Origin: Euonymus europaeus | Taxonomy: Eukaryota; Streptophyta; Magnoliopsida; Celastrales; Celastraceae | Length of the DNA stretch: 64,000 nt | Reading direction: 5' to 3' | Assembly: GCA_963580455.1 (NCBI GenBank) | Contig: OY756968.1 | Span: 15,345,996-15,409,995 of the forward strand | Part shown: positions 1 through 12,596 of the stretch, piece after piece | Numbering within the stretch: the stretch's first letter is position 1 | Layout of the letters: each line of letters begins with the position of its first letter | Notes under the pieces: model-generated | What the model saw: the letters and a program-made list of their open reading frames with translations, nothing else | What the model was told of the DNA's origin: nothing | The model's database searches: none | Program-made: the position numbers and the translations under genes

Positions 1-1442
1 ATAAAAATTGTACACCGAGCAACGTTGATGGTCCGAAGTTGCTCAACTCTCTCTAAGGAGGAGCTGTTAAAGGGTTTTGTCCAATTGTCGTAGAAAGTTC
101 GTGTTTTGGCATCGAAATAATCTAGGAAGCTTATACACATAAAATTTGACATATAAGAACAATAAAAATTGTACACTGAGCAACGTTTATGGTCCGAAGT
201 TGCTCAACTCTCTCTATGGAAGAGCTTTTAACGGTTTTGTCCATTTGTCATAGGATAGTTGGTGTTTTGGCATCGAAATAATATATGAAGCTTATACTCG
301 TAAAATTTGACATAGAAGAACAATAAAAGTCTATCCCGAGCAACTTCGATGGTCCGAAGTTGCTCGACTTTCTCTATGGAGGAGCTTTAAACGGTTTTGT
401 CCATTTGTCGTAGAAAGTTGGTGTTTTGGCATCGAAATAATCTATGAAGCTTACACTCGTAAAACTTGACATATAAGAACAATAAAAATAGTACATCGAG
501 CAACTTCGATGGTCCGAAGTTGCTCCACTCTCTCTATGGAGGAACTTTTAACGGTTTTGTCCATTTGTCATAGAAAGTATGTGTTTTGACATCGAAATAA
601 TCTATGAAGCTTAAACTCGTAAAATTTGACATATAAGAACTATAAAAATTGTACATCGAGCAACTTTGATGATCCGAAGTTGCTCAACTCTCTCTATGGA
701 GGAGCTTTTCAATGGTTTCTTCCATTTGTCATAGAAAGTTGGTGTTTTGGCATCGAAATAATCTATGAAGCTTATACTCCTAAAATTTAATATATAAGAA
801 CAATAAAAAGTGTACACCGAGCAACTTTGATGGTCCGAAGTTGCTCAACTCTCTCTATGGAGGAGCTTTTAACGGTTTTGTCCATTTGTCATAGAAATTT
901 GGTGTTTTGGCATCCAAATAATCTTGGAAGCTTATACTCATAAAATTTGACATATAAGAACAATAAAAATTGTACACCGAGCAACGTTGATGGTCCGAAG
1001 TTGCTCAACTCTCTCTATGGAGGAGCTTTTAACGGTTTTGTCCATTTGTCATAGAAAGTTCGTGTTTTGGGATCAAAATAATCTATGAAGCTTATACTCG
1101 TAAAATTTGACATAGAAGAACAATAAGAAGTGTACATAGAACAATTTTGATGGTCCGAAGTTGCTCAACTCTCGTTATGGAGGAGCTTTTAACGGTTTTG
1201 TTCATTTGTCATAGAAAGTTGGTGTTTTGGCATCGAAATAATCTAGGAAGCTTATACTCATAAAATTTGACATATAAGAACAATAAAAATTGTACTCGGA
1301 GCAACGTTGATGGTCCGAAGTTGCTCAACTCTCTCTATGGAGGAGCTTTTAACGGTTTTGTCCATTTGTCATAGAAAGTTGGAGTTTTGGCATCGAAATA
1401 ATCTATGAAGCTTATACTCGTAAAATTTGACATAAAAGAACA
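1..1442. repeat. 9-monomer HOR, copy A1
   Basis: This is the first full unit of a 1442-bp higher-order repeat of nine monomers. The same order of variants recurs exactly 1442 bp downstream: the window's first bases recur at 1443. Marker monomers are the CTAAGGAGGAGCTGTTAAAGG variant at the start, the TCTATCCCGAGCAACTTCG variant near 331, the GTATGTGTTTTGACATCG variant near 567 and the ACTCCTAAAATTTAATAT variant near 776. The true array start lies outside the window, so this frame is arbitrary. Confidence 0.9.
337..366. repeat. Perfect 12-bp inverted repeat (hairpin-forming dyad)
   Basis: The left arm CGAGCAACTTCG (337-348) and right arm CGAAGTTGCTCG (355-366) are exact reverse complements around the 6-nt loop ATGGTC. 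This is the strongest form of the dyad present in nearly every monomer. The same form recurs in each copy of this variant in the left-hand HORs, for example near 1780, 3220, 10595 and 13320. It could extrude as a cruciform or fold as a hairpin in single-stranded DNA. Dyads are reported as enriched at centromeres that lack CENP-B boxes; function here is inferred. Confidence 0.85.
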
Positions 1443-2884
1443 ATAAAAATTGTACACCGAGCAACGTTGATGGTCCGAAGTTGCTCAACTCTCTCTAAGG
1501 AGGAGCTGTTAAAGGGTTTTGTCCAATTGTCGTAGGAAGTTCGTGTTTTGGCATCGAAATAATCTAGGAAGCTTATACACATAAAATTTGACATATAAGA
1601 ACAATAAAAATTGTACACTGAGCAACGTTGATGGTCCGAAGTTGCTCAACTCTCTCTATGGAAGAGCTTTTAACGGTTTTGTCCATTTGTCATAGGATAG
1701 TTGGTGTTTTGGCATCGAAATAATATATGAAGCTTATACTCGTAAAATTTGACATAGAAGAACAATAAAAGTCTATCCCGAGCAACTTCGATGGTCCGAA
1801 GTTGCTCGACTTTCTCTATGGAGGAGCTTTAAACGGTTTTGTCCATTTGTTGTAGAAAGTTGGTGTTTTGGCATCGAAATAATCTATGAAGCTTACGCTC
1901 GTAAAACTTGACATATAAGAACAATAAAAATAGTACATCGAGCAACTTCGATGGTCCGAAGTTGCTCCACTCTCTCTATGGAGGAACTTTTAACGGTTTT
2001 GTCCATTTGTCATAGAAAGTATGTGTTTTGACATCGAAATAATCTATGAAGCTTAAACTCGTAAAATTTGACATATAAGAACTATAAAAATTGTACATCG
2101 AGCAACTTTGATGATCGGAAGTTGCTCAACTCTCTCTATGGAGGAGCTTTTCAATGGTTTCTTCCATTTGTCATAGAAAGTTGGTGTTTTGGCATCGAAA
2201 TAATCTATGAAGCTTATACTCCTAAAATTTAATATATAAGAACAATAAAAAGTGTACACCGAGCAACTTTGATGGTCCGAAGTTGCTCAACTCTCTCTAT
2301 GGAGGAGCTTTTAACGGTTTTGTCCATTTGTCATAGAAATTTGGTGTTTTGGCATCCAAATAATCTTGGAAGCTTATACTCATAAAATTTGACATATAAG
2401 AACAATAAAAATTGTACACCGAGCAACTTTGATGGTCCGAAGTTGCTCAACTCTCTCTATGGAGGAGCTTTTAACGGTTTTGTCCATTTGTCATAGAAAG
2501 TTCGTGTTTTGGGATCAAAATAATCTATGAAGCTTATACTCGTAAAATTTGACATAGAAGAACAATAAGAAGTGTACATAGAACAATTTTGATGGTCCGA
2601 AGTTGCTCAACTCTCGTTATGGAGGAGCTTTTAACGGTTTTGTTCATTTGTCATAGAAAGTTGGTGTTTTGGCATCGAAATAATCTAGGAAGCTTATACT
2701 CATAAAATTTGACATATAAGAACAATAAAAATTGTACTCTGAGCAACGTTGATGGTCCGAAGTTGCTCAACTCTCTCTATGGAGGAGCTTTTAACGGTTT
2801 TGTCCATTTGTCATAGAAAGTTGGAGTTTTGGCATCGAAATAATCTATGAAGCTTATACTCGTAAAATTTGACATAAAAGAACA
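1443..2884. repeat. 9-monomer HOR, copy A2
   Basis: This is the second 1442-bp unit, near-identical to the preceding one with only scattered single-base differences. Examples are TAGAAAGTTC against TAGGAAGTTC and GATGATCCG against GATGATCGG. High identity between units with greater divergence between the nine monomers inside a unit is the mark of a true HOR. Confidence 0.9.
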
Positions 2885-3372
2885 ATAAAAATTGTACACC
2901 GAGCAACGTTGATGGTCCGAAGTTGCTCAACTCTCTCTAAGGAGGAGCTGTTAAAGGGTTTCGTCCATTTGTCGTAGGAAGTTCGTGTTTTGGCATCGAA
3001 ATAATCTAGGAAGCTTATACACATAAAATTTGACATATAAGAACAATAAAAATTGTACACTGAGCAACGTTGATGGTCCGAAGTTGCTCAACTCTCTCTA
3101 TGGAAGAGCTTTTAACGGTTTTATCCATTTGTCATAGGATAGTTGGTGTTTTGGCATCGAAATAATCTATGAAGCTTATACTCGTAAAATTTGACATAGA
3201 AGAACAATAAAAGTCTATCCCGAGCAACTTCGATGGTCCGAAGTTGCTCGACTTTCTCTATGGAGGAGCTTTAAACGGTTTCGTTCATTTGTGATAGAAA
3301 GTTGGTGTTTTGGCATCGAAATAATCTATGAAGCTTACGCTCGTAAAACTTGACATATAAGAACAATAAAAA
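2885..3372. repeat. 9-monomer HOR, partial third copy A3
   Basis: This copies the first three monomers of the unit. Identity to the previous units ends near 3372, where AACAATAAAAATAGTACATCG is replaced by a different monomer beginning AAAAAAATTTACACTGAGC. The junction falls between monomers in register, as expected for unequal exchange or gene conversion between homologous units. Confidence 0.85.
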
Positions 3373-3497
3373 AATTTACACTGAGCAACTTTGATGGTCC
3401 GAAGTTGCTCAACTCTCTCTATGGAGGAGCTTTTAACGGTTTTGTCCATTTGTCATAGAAAATTGGTGTTTTGGCATCGAAATAATCTAGGAAGCTT

Positions 3498-5100
3498 ATA
3501 CTCGTAAAATTTGACATAGAAGAACAAGAAAAAGTCTACATAGAGCAATTTTGATGGTCCGAAGTTGCTCAACTCTGTCTATGGAAGACCTTTTAAGGAT
3601 TTCGTCCATTTGTGATAGAAAGTTAGTGTTTTGGCATCGAAATAATCATGGAAGCTTATACTCGTAAAATTTGACAAACAAGAACAATAAAACGTGTACA
3701 TAGAGCAATTTTGATGTTACGAAGTTGCTCAACTCTCTCTATGGAGGAGCTTTTAACGGTTTTGTCCATTTGTCATAGAAAGTTGGCTTTTTAGCATCGA
3801 AATAATCTATGAAGCTTATACTCGTAAAATTTGACATATAAGAACAATAAAAATTGTACACCGAGCAACGTTGATGGTCCGAAGTTGCTCAACTCTTTTA
3901 TATGGAAGAGCTTTTATCGGTTTTGTCCATTTGTCATAGAAAGTTGTTGTTTTGGGATCAAAATAATCTATGAAGCTTATACTCGTAAAATTTGACATAT
4001 AAGAACAATAAAAATTGTACATCGAGCAACTTTGATGGTCCGAAGTTGCTCAACTCTCTCTATGGAGGAGCTTTTAACGGTTTTGTCCATTTGTCATAGA
4101 AAGTTGGTGTTTTAGCATCGAAATAATCTATAAAGCTTATACTCGTAAAGTTTGACATAAAAGAACAATAAAAATTGTACACCGAGCAACGTTGATGGTC
4201 CGAAGTTGCTCAACTCTCTCTAAGGAGGAGCTGTTAAAGGGTTTCGTCCATTTGTCGTAGGAAGTTCGTGTTTTGGCATCGAAATAATCTAGGAAGCTTA
4301 TACACATAAAATTTGACATATAATAACAATAAAAATTGTACACTGAGCAACGTTGATGGTCCGAAGTTGCTCAACTCTCTCTATGGAGGAGCTTTTAACG
4401 GTTTTGTCCATTTGTCATAGGATAGTTGGTGTTTTGGCATTGAAATAATCTATGAAGCTTATACTCGTAAAATTTGACATAGAAGAACAATAAAAGTCTA
4501 TCCCGAGCAACTTTGATCGTTCGAAGTTGCTCAACTCTCTCTATGGAGGAGCTTTTAACGGTTTTGTCCATTTGTCATAGAAAGTTGGTGTTTTGGCATC
4601 GAAATAATCTAAGAAGCTTAAACTCGTAAAATTTGACATATAAGAACAATAAAAATAGTACATCGAGCAACTTCGATGGTCCGAAGTTGCTCAACTCTCT
4701 CTATGGAGGAACTTTTAACGGTTTTGTCCATTTGTCATAGAAAGTATGTGTTTTGACATCGAAATAATCTATGAAGCTTAAACTCGTAAAATTTGACATA
4801 TAAAAACTATAAAAATTGTACATCGAGCAACTTTGATGATCCGAAGTTGCTCAACTCTCTCTATGGAGGAGCTTTTCAATGGTTTCTTCCATTTTTCATA
4901 GAAAGTTGGTGTTTTGGCATCGAAATAATCTATGAAGCTTATACTCCTAAAATTTAATATATAAGAACAATAAAAAGTGTACACCGAGCAACTTTGATGG
5001 TCCGAAGTTGCTCAACTCTCTCTATGGAGGAGCTTTTAACGGTTTTGTCCATTTGTCATAGAAATTTGGTGTTTTGGCATCCAAATAATCTTGGAAGCTT
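3498..5100. repeat. 10-monomer HOR, copy B1
   Basis: This is the first of four tandem 1603-bp units of ten monomers. Markers inside are the AAGAAAAAGTCTACATAGAGC variant at the start, the GTCTATGGAAGACCTTTTAAGG variant, the slightly longer CTCTTTTATATGGAAGAGC variant near 3895, the GCTGTTAAAGGG variant and the ACTCCTAAAATTTAATAT variant near the end. The unit recurs at 5101, 6704 and 8307. Confidence 0.92.
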
Positions 5101-6703
5101 ATACTCGTAAAATTTGACATAGAAGAACAAGAAAAAGTCTACATAGAGCAATTTTGATGGTCCGAAGTTGCTCAACTCTGTCTATGGAAGACCTTTTAAG
5201 GATTTCGTCCATTTGTGATAGAAAGTTAGTGTTTTGGCATCGAAATAATCATGGAAGCTTATACTCGTAAAATTTGACAAACAAGAACAATAAAACGTGT
5301 ACATAGAGCAATTTTGATGTTCCGAAGTTGCTCAACTCTCTCTATGGAGGAGCTTTTAACGGTTTTGTCCATTTGTCATAGAAAGTTGGCTTTTTAGCAT
5401 CGAAATAATCTATGAAGCTTATACTCGTAAAATTTGACATATAAGAACAATAAAAATTGTACACCGAGCAACGTTGATGGTCCGAAGTTGCTCAACTCTT
5501 TTATATGGAAGAGCTTTTATCGGTTTTGTCCATTTGTCATAGAAAGTTGTTGTTTTGGGATCAAAATAATCTATGAAGCTTATACTCGTAAAATTTGACA
5601 TATAAGAACAATAAAAATTGTACATCGAGCAACTTTGATGGTCCGAAGTTGCTCAACTCTCTCTATGGAGGAGCTTTTAACGGTTTTGTCCATTTGTCAT
5701 AGAAAGTTGGTGTTTTAGCATCGAAATAATCTATAAAGCTTATACTCGTAAAGTTTGACATAAAAGAACAATAAAAATTGTACACCGAGCAACGTTGATG
5801 GTCCGAAGTTGCTCAACTCTCTCTAAGGAGGAGCTGTTAAAGGGTTTCGTCCATTTGTCGTAGGAAGTTCGTGTTTTGGCATCGAAATAATCTAGGAAGC
5901 TTATACACATAAAATTTGACATATAATAACAATAAAAATTGTACACTGAGCAACGTTGATGGTCCGAAGTTGCTCAACTCTCTCTATGGAGGAGCTTTTA
6001 ACGGTTTTGTCCATTTGTCATAGGATAGTTGGTGTTTTGGCATTGAAATAATCTATGAAGCTTATACTCGTAAAATTTGACATAGAAGAACAATAAAAGT
6101 CTATCCCGAGCAACTTTGATCGTTCGAAGTTGCTCAACTCTCTCTATGGAGGAGCTTTTAACGGTTTTGTCCATTTGTCATAGAAAGTTGGTGTTTTGGC
6201 ATCGAAATAATCTAAGAAGCTTAAACTCGTAAAATTTGACATATAAGAACAATAAAAATAGTACATCGAGCAACTTCGATGGTCCGAAGTTGCTCAACTC
6301 TCTCTATGGAGGAACTTTTAACGGTTTTGTCCATTTGTCATAGAAAGTATGTGTTTTGACATCGAAATAATCTATGAAGCTTAAACTCGTAAAATTTGAC
6401 ATATAAAAACTATAAAAATTGTACATCGAGCAACTTTGATGATCCGAAGTTGCTCAACTCTCTCTATGGAGGAGCTTTTCAATGGTTTCTTCCATTTTTC
6501 ATAGAAAGTTGGTGTTTTGGCATCGAAATAATCTATGAAGCTTATACTCCTAAAATTTAATATATAAGAACAATAAAAAGTGTACACCGAGCAACTTTGA
6601 TGGTCCGAAGTTGCTCAACTCTCTCTATGGAGGAGCTTTTAACGGTTTTGTCCATTTGTCATAGAAATTTGGTGTTTTGGCATCCAAATAATCTTGGAAG
6701 CTT
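5101..6703. repeat. 10-monomer HOR, copy B2
   Basis: This is the second 1603-bp unit. By eye it is almost the same as the copies on either side; for example GATGTTACG in the first copy reads GATGTTCCG here. Such low divergence implies recent amplification or ongoing homogenisation. Confidence 0.92.
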
Positions 6704-8306
6704 ATACTCGTAAAATTTGACATAGAAGAACAAGAAAAAGTCTACATAGAGCAATTTTGATGGTCCGAAGTTGCTCAACTCTGTCTATGGAAGACCTTTT
6801 AAGGATTTCGTCCATTTGTGATAGAAAGTTAGTGTTTTGGCATCGAAATAATCATGGAAGCTTATACTCGTAAAATTTGACAAACAAGAACAATAAAACG
6901 TGTACATAGAGCAATTTTGATGTTCCGAAGTTGCTCAACTCTCTCTATGGAGGAGCTTTTAACGGTTTTGTCCATTTGTCATAGAAAGTTGGCTTTTTAG
7001 CATCGAAATAATCTATGAAGCTTATACTCGTAAAATTTGACATATAAGAACAATAAAAATTGTACACCGAGCAACGTTGATGGTCCGAAGTTGCTCAACT
7101 CTTTTATATGGAAGAGCTTTTATCGGTTTTGTCCATTTGTCATAGAAAGTTGTTGTTTTGGGATCAAAATAATCTATGAAGCTTATACTCGTAAAATTTG
7201 ACATATAAGAACAATAAAAATTGTACATCGAGCAACTTTGATGGTCCGAAGTTGCTCAACTCTCTCTATGGAGGAGCTTTTAACGGTTTTGTCCATTTGT
7301 CATAGAAAGTTGGTGTTTTAGCATCGAAATAATCTATAAAGCTTATACTCGTAAAGTTTGACATAAAAGAACAATAAAAATTGTACACCGAGCAACGTTG
7401 ATGGTCCGAAGTTGCTCAACTCTCTCTAAGGAGGAGCTGTTAAAGGGTTTCGTCCATTTGTCGTAGGAAGTTCGTGTTTTGGCATCGAAATAATCTAGGA
7501 AGCTTATACACATAAAATTTGACATATAATAACAATAAAAATTGTACACTGAGCAACGTTGATGGTCCGAAGTTGCTCAACTCTCTCTATGGAGGAGCTT
7601 TTAACGGTTTTGTCCATTTGTCATAGGATAGTTGGTGTTTTGGCATTGAAATAATCTATGAAGCTTATACTCGTAAAATTTGACATAGAAGAACAATAAA
7701 AGTCTATCCCGAGCAACTTTGATCGTTCGAAGTTGCTCAACTCTCTCTATGGAGGAGCTTTTAACGGTTTTGTCCATTTGTCATAGAAAGTTGGTGTTTT
7801 GGCATCGAAATAATCTAAGAAGCTTAAACTCGTAAAATTTGACATATAAGAACAATAAAAATAGTACATCGAGCAACTTCGATGGTCCGAAGTTGCTCAA
7901 CTCTCTCTATGGAGGAACTTTTAACGGTTTTGTCCATTTGTCATAGAAAGTATGTGTTTTGACATCGAAATAATCTATGAAGCTTAAACTCGTAAAATTT
8001 GACATATAAAAACTATAAAAATTGTACATCGAGCAACTTTGATGATCCGAAGTTGCTCAACTCTCTCTATGGAGGAGCTTTTCAATGGTTTCTTCCATTT
8101 TTCATAGAAAGTTGGTGTTTTGGCATCGAAATAATCTATGAAGCTTATACTCCTAAAATTTAATATATAAGAACAATAAAAAGTGTACACCGAGCAACTT
8201 TGATGGTCCGAAGTTGCTCAACTCTCTCTATGGAGGAGCTTTTAACGGTTTTGTCCATTTGTCATAGAAATTTGGTGTTTTGGCATCCAAATAATCTTGG
8301 AAGCTT
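6704..8306. repeat. 10-monomer HOR, copy B3
   Basis: This is the third 1603-bp unit. I saw no differences from the second copy in the lines I compared, including the private variants TATAATAACAATAAAAATTG and CATTTTTCATAGAAAG. Confidence 0.92.
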
Positions 8307-9871
8307 ATACTCGTAAAATTTGACATAGAAGAACAAGAAAAAGTCTACATAGAGCAATTTTGATGGTCCGAAGTTGCTCAACTCTGTCTATGGAAGACCT
8401 TTTAAGGATTTCGTCCATTTGTGATAGAAAGTTAGTGTTTTGGCATCGAAATAATCATGGAAGCTTATACTCGTAAAATTTGACAAACAAGAACAATAAA
8501 ACGTGTACATAGAGCAATTTTGATGTTCCGAAGTTGCTCAACTCTCTCTATGGAGGAGCTTTTAACGGTTTTGTCCATTTGTCATAGAAAGTTGGTGTTT
8601 TAGCATCGAAATAATCTATGAAGCTTATACTCGTAAAATTTGACATATAAGAACAATAAAAATTGTACACCGAGCAACGTTGATGGTCCGAAGTTGCTCA
8701 ACTCTTTTATATGGAGGAGCTTTTATCGGTTTTGTCCATTTGTCATAGAAAGTTGTTGTTTTGGGATCAAAATAATCTATGAAGCTTATACTCGTAAAAT
8801 TTGACATATAAGAACAATAAAAATTGTACATCGAGCAACTTTGATGGTCCGAAGTTGCTCAACTCTCTCTATGGAGGAGCTTTTAACGGTTTTGTCCATT
8901 TGTCATAGAAAGTTGGTGTTTTAGCATCGAAATAATCTATAAAGCTTATACTCGTAAAGTTTGACATAAAAGAACAATAAAAATTGTACACCGAGCAACG
9001 TTGATGGTCCGAAGTTGCTCAACTCTCTCTAAGGAGGAGCTGTTAAAGGGTTTCGTCCATTTGTCGTAGGAAGTTCGTGTTTTGGCATCGAAATAATCTA
9101 GGAAGCTTATACACATAAAATTTGACATATAATAACAATAAAAATTGTACACTGAGCAACGTTGATGGTCCGAAGTTGCTCAACTCTCTCTATGGAGGAG
9201 CTTTTAACGGTTTTGTCCATTTGTCATAGGATAGTTGGTGTTTTGGCATTGAAATAATCTATGAAGCTTATAATCGTAAAATTTGACATAGAAGAACAAT
9301 AAAAGTCTATCCCGAGCAACTTTGATCGTTCGAAGTTGCTCAACTCTCTCTATGGAGGAGCTTTTAACGGTTTTGTCCATTTGTCATAGAAAGTTGGTGT
9401 TTTGGCATCGAAATAATCTAAGAAGCTTAAACTCGTAAAATTTGACATATAAGAACAATAAAAATAGTACATCGAGCAACTTCGATGGTCCGAAGTTGCT
9501 CAACTCTCTCTATGGAGGAACTTTTAACGGTTTTGTCCATTTGTCATAGAAAGTATGTGTTTTGACATCGAAATAATCTATGAAGCTTAAACTCGTAAAA
9601 TTTGACATATAAAAACTATAAAAATTGTACATCGAGCAACTTTGATGATCCGAAGTTGCTCAACTCTCTCTATCGAGGAGCTTTTCAATGGTTTCTTCCA
9701 TTTGTCATTGAAAGTTGGTGTTTTGGCATCGAAATAATCTATGAAGCTTATACTCCTAAAATTTAATATATAAGAACAATAAAAAGTGTACACCGAGCAA
9801 CTTTGATGGTCCGAAGTTGCTCAACTCTCTCTATGGAGGAGCTTTTAACGGTTTTGTCCATTTGTCATAGA
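8307..9871. repeat. 10-monomer HOR, copy B4 (last, nearly complete)
   Basis: This is the fourth unit, with a few private changes (GTTGGTGTTTTAGC where earlier copies have GTTGGCTTTTTAGC, and TATAATCG for TATACTCG). It matches the preceding unit until about 9871, where GAAATTTGGTG becomes GAAAGTTCGTG. At this junction one monomer that is present at about 12430-12590 in the equivalent context is missing. Confidence 0.88.
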
Positions 9872-12596
9872 AAGTTCGTGTTTTGGGATCAAAATAATCT
9901 ATGAAGCTTATACTCGTAAAATTTGACATAGAAGAACAATAAGAAGTGTACATAGAACAATTTTGATAGTCCGAAGTTGCTCAACTCTCGTTATGGAGGA
10001 GCTTTTAACGGTTTTGTTCATTTGTCATAGAAAGTTGGTGTTTTGGCATCGAAATAATCTAGGAAGCTTATACTCATAAAATTTGACATATAAGAACAAT
10101 AAAAATTGTACTCTGAGCAACGTTGATGGTCCGAAGTTGCTCAACTCTCTCTATGGAGGAGCTTTTAACGGTTTTGTCCATTTGTCAAAGAAAGTTGGAG
10201 TTTTGGCATCGAAATAATCTATGAAGCTTATACTCGTAAAATTTGACATAAAAGAACAATAAAAATTGTACACCGAGCAACGTTGATGGTCCGAAGTTGC
10301 TCAACTCTCTCTAAGGAGGAGCTGTTAAAGGGTTTCGTCCATTTGTCGTAGGAAGTTCGTGTTTTGGCATCGAAATAATCTAGGAAGCTTATACACATAA
10401 AATTTGACATATAAGAACAATAAAAATTGTACACTGAGCAACGTTGATGGTCCGAAGTTGCTCAACTCTCTCTATGGAAGAGCTTTTAACGGTTTTATCC
10501 ATTTGTCATAGGATAGTTGGTGTTTTGGCATCGAAATAATCTATGAAGCTTATACTCGTAAATTTTGACATAGAAGAACAATAAAAGTCTATCCCGAGCA
10601 ACTTCGATGGTCCGAAGTTGCTCGACTTTCTCTATGGAGGAGCTTTAAACGGTTTCGTCCATTTGTGATAGAAAGTTGGTGTTTTGGCATCGAAATAATC
10701 TATGAAGCTTACGCGCGTAAAACTTGACATATAAGAACAATAAAAAAATTTACACTGAGCAACTTTGATGGTCCGAAGTTGCTCAACTCTCTCTATGGAG
10801 GAGCTTTTAACGGTTTTGTCCATTTGTCATAGAAATTTGGTGTTTTGGCATCCAAATAATCTTGGAAGCTTATACTCGTAAAATTTGACATAGAAGAACA
10901 AGAAAAAGTCTACATAGAGCAATTTTGATGGTCCGAAGTTGCTCAACTCTGTCTATGGAAGACCTTTTAAGGATTTCGTCCATTTGTGATAGAAAGTTAG
11001 TGTTTTGGCATCGAAATAATCATGGAAGCTTATACTCGTAAAATTTGACAAACAAGAACAATAAAACGTGTACATAGAGCAATTTTGATGTTCCGAAGTT
11101 GCTCAACTCTCTCTATGGAGGAGCTTTTAACGGTTTTATCCATTTGTCATAGAAAGTTGGTGTTTTAGCATCGAAATAATCTATGAAGCTTATACTCGTA
11201 AAATTTGACATATAAGAACAATAAAAATTGTACACTGAGCAACGTTGATGGTCCGAAGTTGCTCAACTCTTTTATATGGAGGAGCTTTTATCGGTTTTGT
11301 CCATTTGTCATAGAAAGTTGTTGTTTTGGGATCAAAATAATCTATGAAGCTTATACTCGTAAAATTTGACATATAAGAACAATAAAAATTGTACATCGAG
11401 CAACTTTGATGGTCCGAAGTTGCTCAACTCTCTCTATGGAGGAGCTTTTAACGGTTTTGTCCATTTGTCATAGAAAGTTGGTGTTTTAGCATCGAAATAA
11501 TCTATAAAGCTTATACCCGTAAAGTTTGACATAAAAGAACAATAAAAATTGTACACCGAGCAACGTTGATGGTCTGAAGTTGCTCAACTCTCTCTAAGGA
11601 GGAGCTGTTAAAGGGTTTCGTCCATTTGTCGTAGGAAGTTCGTGTTTTGGCATCGAAATAATCTAGGAAGCTTATACACATAAAATTTGACATATAAGAA
11701 CAATAAAAATTGTACACTGAGCAACGTTGATGGTCCGAAGTTGCTCAACTCTCTCTATGGAGGAGCTTTTAACGGTTTTGTCCATTTGTCATAGGATAGT
11801 TGGTGTTTTGGCATTGAAATAATCTATGAAGCTTATACTCGTAAAATTTGACATAGAAGAACAATAAAAGTCTATCCCGAGCAACTTTGATCGTTCGAAG
11901 TTGCTCAACTCTCTCTATGGAGGAGCTTTTAACGGTTTTGTCCATTTGTCATAGAAAGTTGGTGTTTTGGCATCGAAATAATCTAAGAAGCTTAAACTCG
12001 TAAAATTTGACATATAAGAACAATAAAAATAGTACATCGAGCAACTTCGACGGTCCGAAGTTGCTCAACTCTCTCTATGTAGGAACTTTTAACGGTTTTG
12101 TCCATTTGTCATAGAAAGTATGTGTTTTGACATCGAAATAATCTATGAAGCTTAAACTCGTAAAATTTGACATATAAAAACTATAAAAATTGTATATCGA
12201 GCAACTTTGATGATCCGAAGTTGCTCAACTCTCTCTATGGAGGAGCTTTTCAATGGTTTCTTCCATTTGTCATAGAAAGTTGGTGTTTTGGCATTGAAAT
12301 AATCTATGAAGCTTATACTCCTAAAATTTAATATATAAGAACAATAAAAAGTGTACACCGAGCAACTTTGATGGTCCGAAGTTGCTCAACTCTCTCTATG
12401 GAGGAGCTTTTAACGGTTTTGTCCATTTGTCATAGAAATTTGGTGTTTTGGCATCCAAATAATCTTGGAAGCTTATACTCATAAAATTTGACATATAAGA
12501 ACAATAAAAATTGTACACCGAGCAACTTTGATGGTCCGAAGTTGCTCAACTCTCTCTATGGAGGAGCTTTTAACGGTTTTGTCCATTTGTCATAGA
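9872..12596. repeat. 17-monomer HOR, copy C1
   Basis: This is the first 2725-bp unit of seventeen monomers. The first part is made of 9-mer-family monomers, and from about 10872 to 12474 the order is that of the 1603-bp 10-mer. 2725 equals 1603 plus 1122, that is ten plus seven monomers. Marker segments recur 2725 bp downstream, for example the AAAAAAATTTACACTGAGC monomer near 10743 and 13468. Confidence 0.9.

Larger units (their letters stand above)
2375..5107. repeat. Ancestral-type 17-monomer composite unit (C0)
   Basis: This stretch lines up with 9749-12481 at a constant offset of 7374 bp (46 monomers), so it is a diverged copy of the 17-monomer HOR found further right. It joins about seven monomers of the 9-mer family to a complete 10-mer unit, and it spans the boundary between the A and B domains. 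It indicates that the 9-mer and 10-mer tandem copies are local expansions of parts of one longer unit. The bridging monomer at 3373-3497 belongs to it. Confidence 0.8.

Noticed and set aside
341..356. CENP-B-box-like CTTCGATGG in the dyad
   Set aside because: Eight of the first nine positions resemble YTTCGTTGG, but the essential A and CGGG in the second half are absent, and most monomers read CTTTGATGG. Treated as coincidence.
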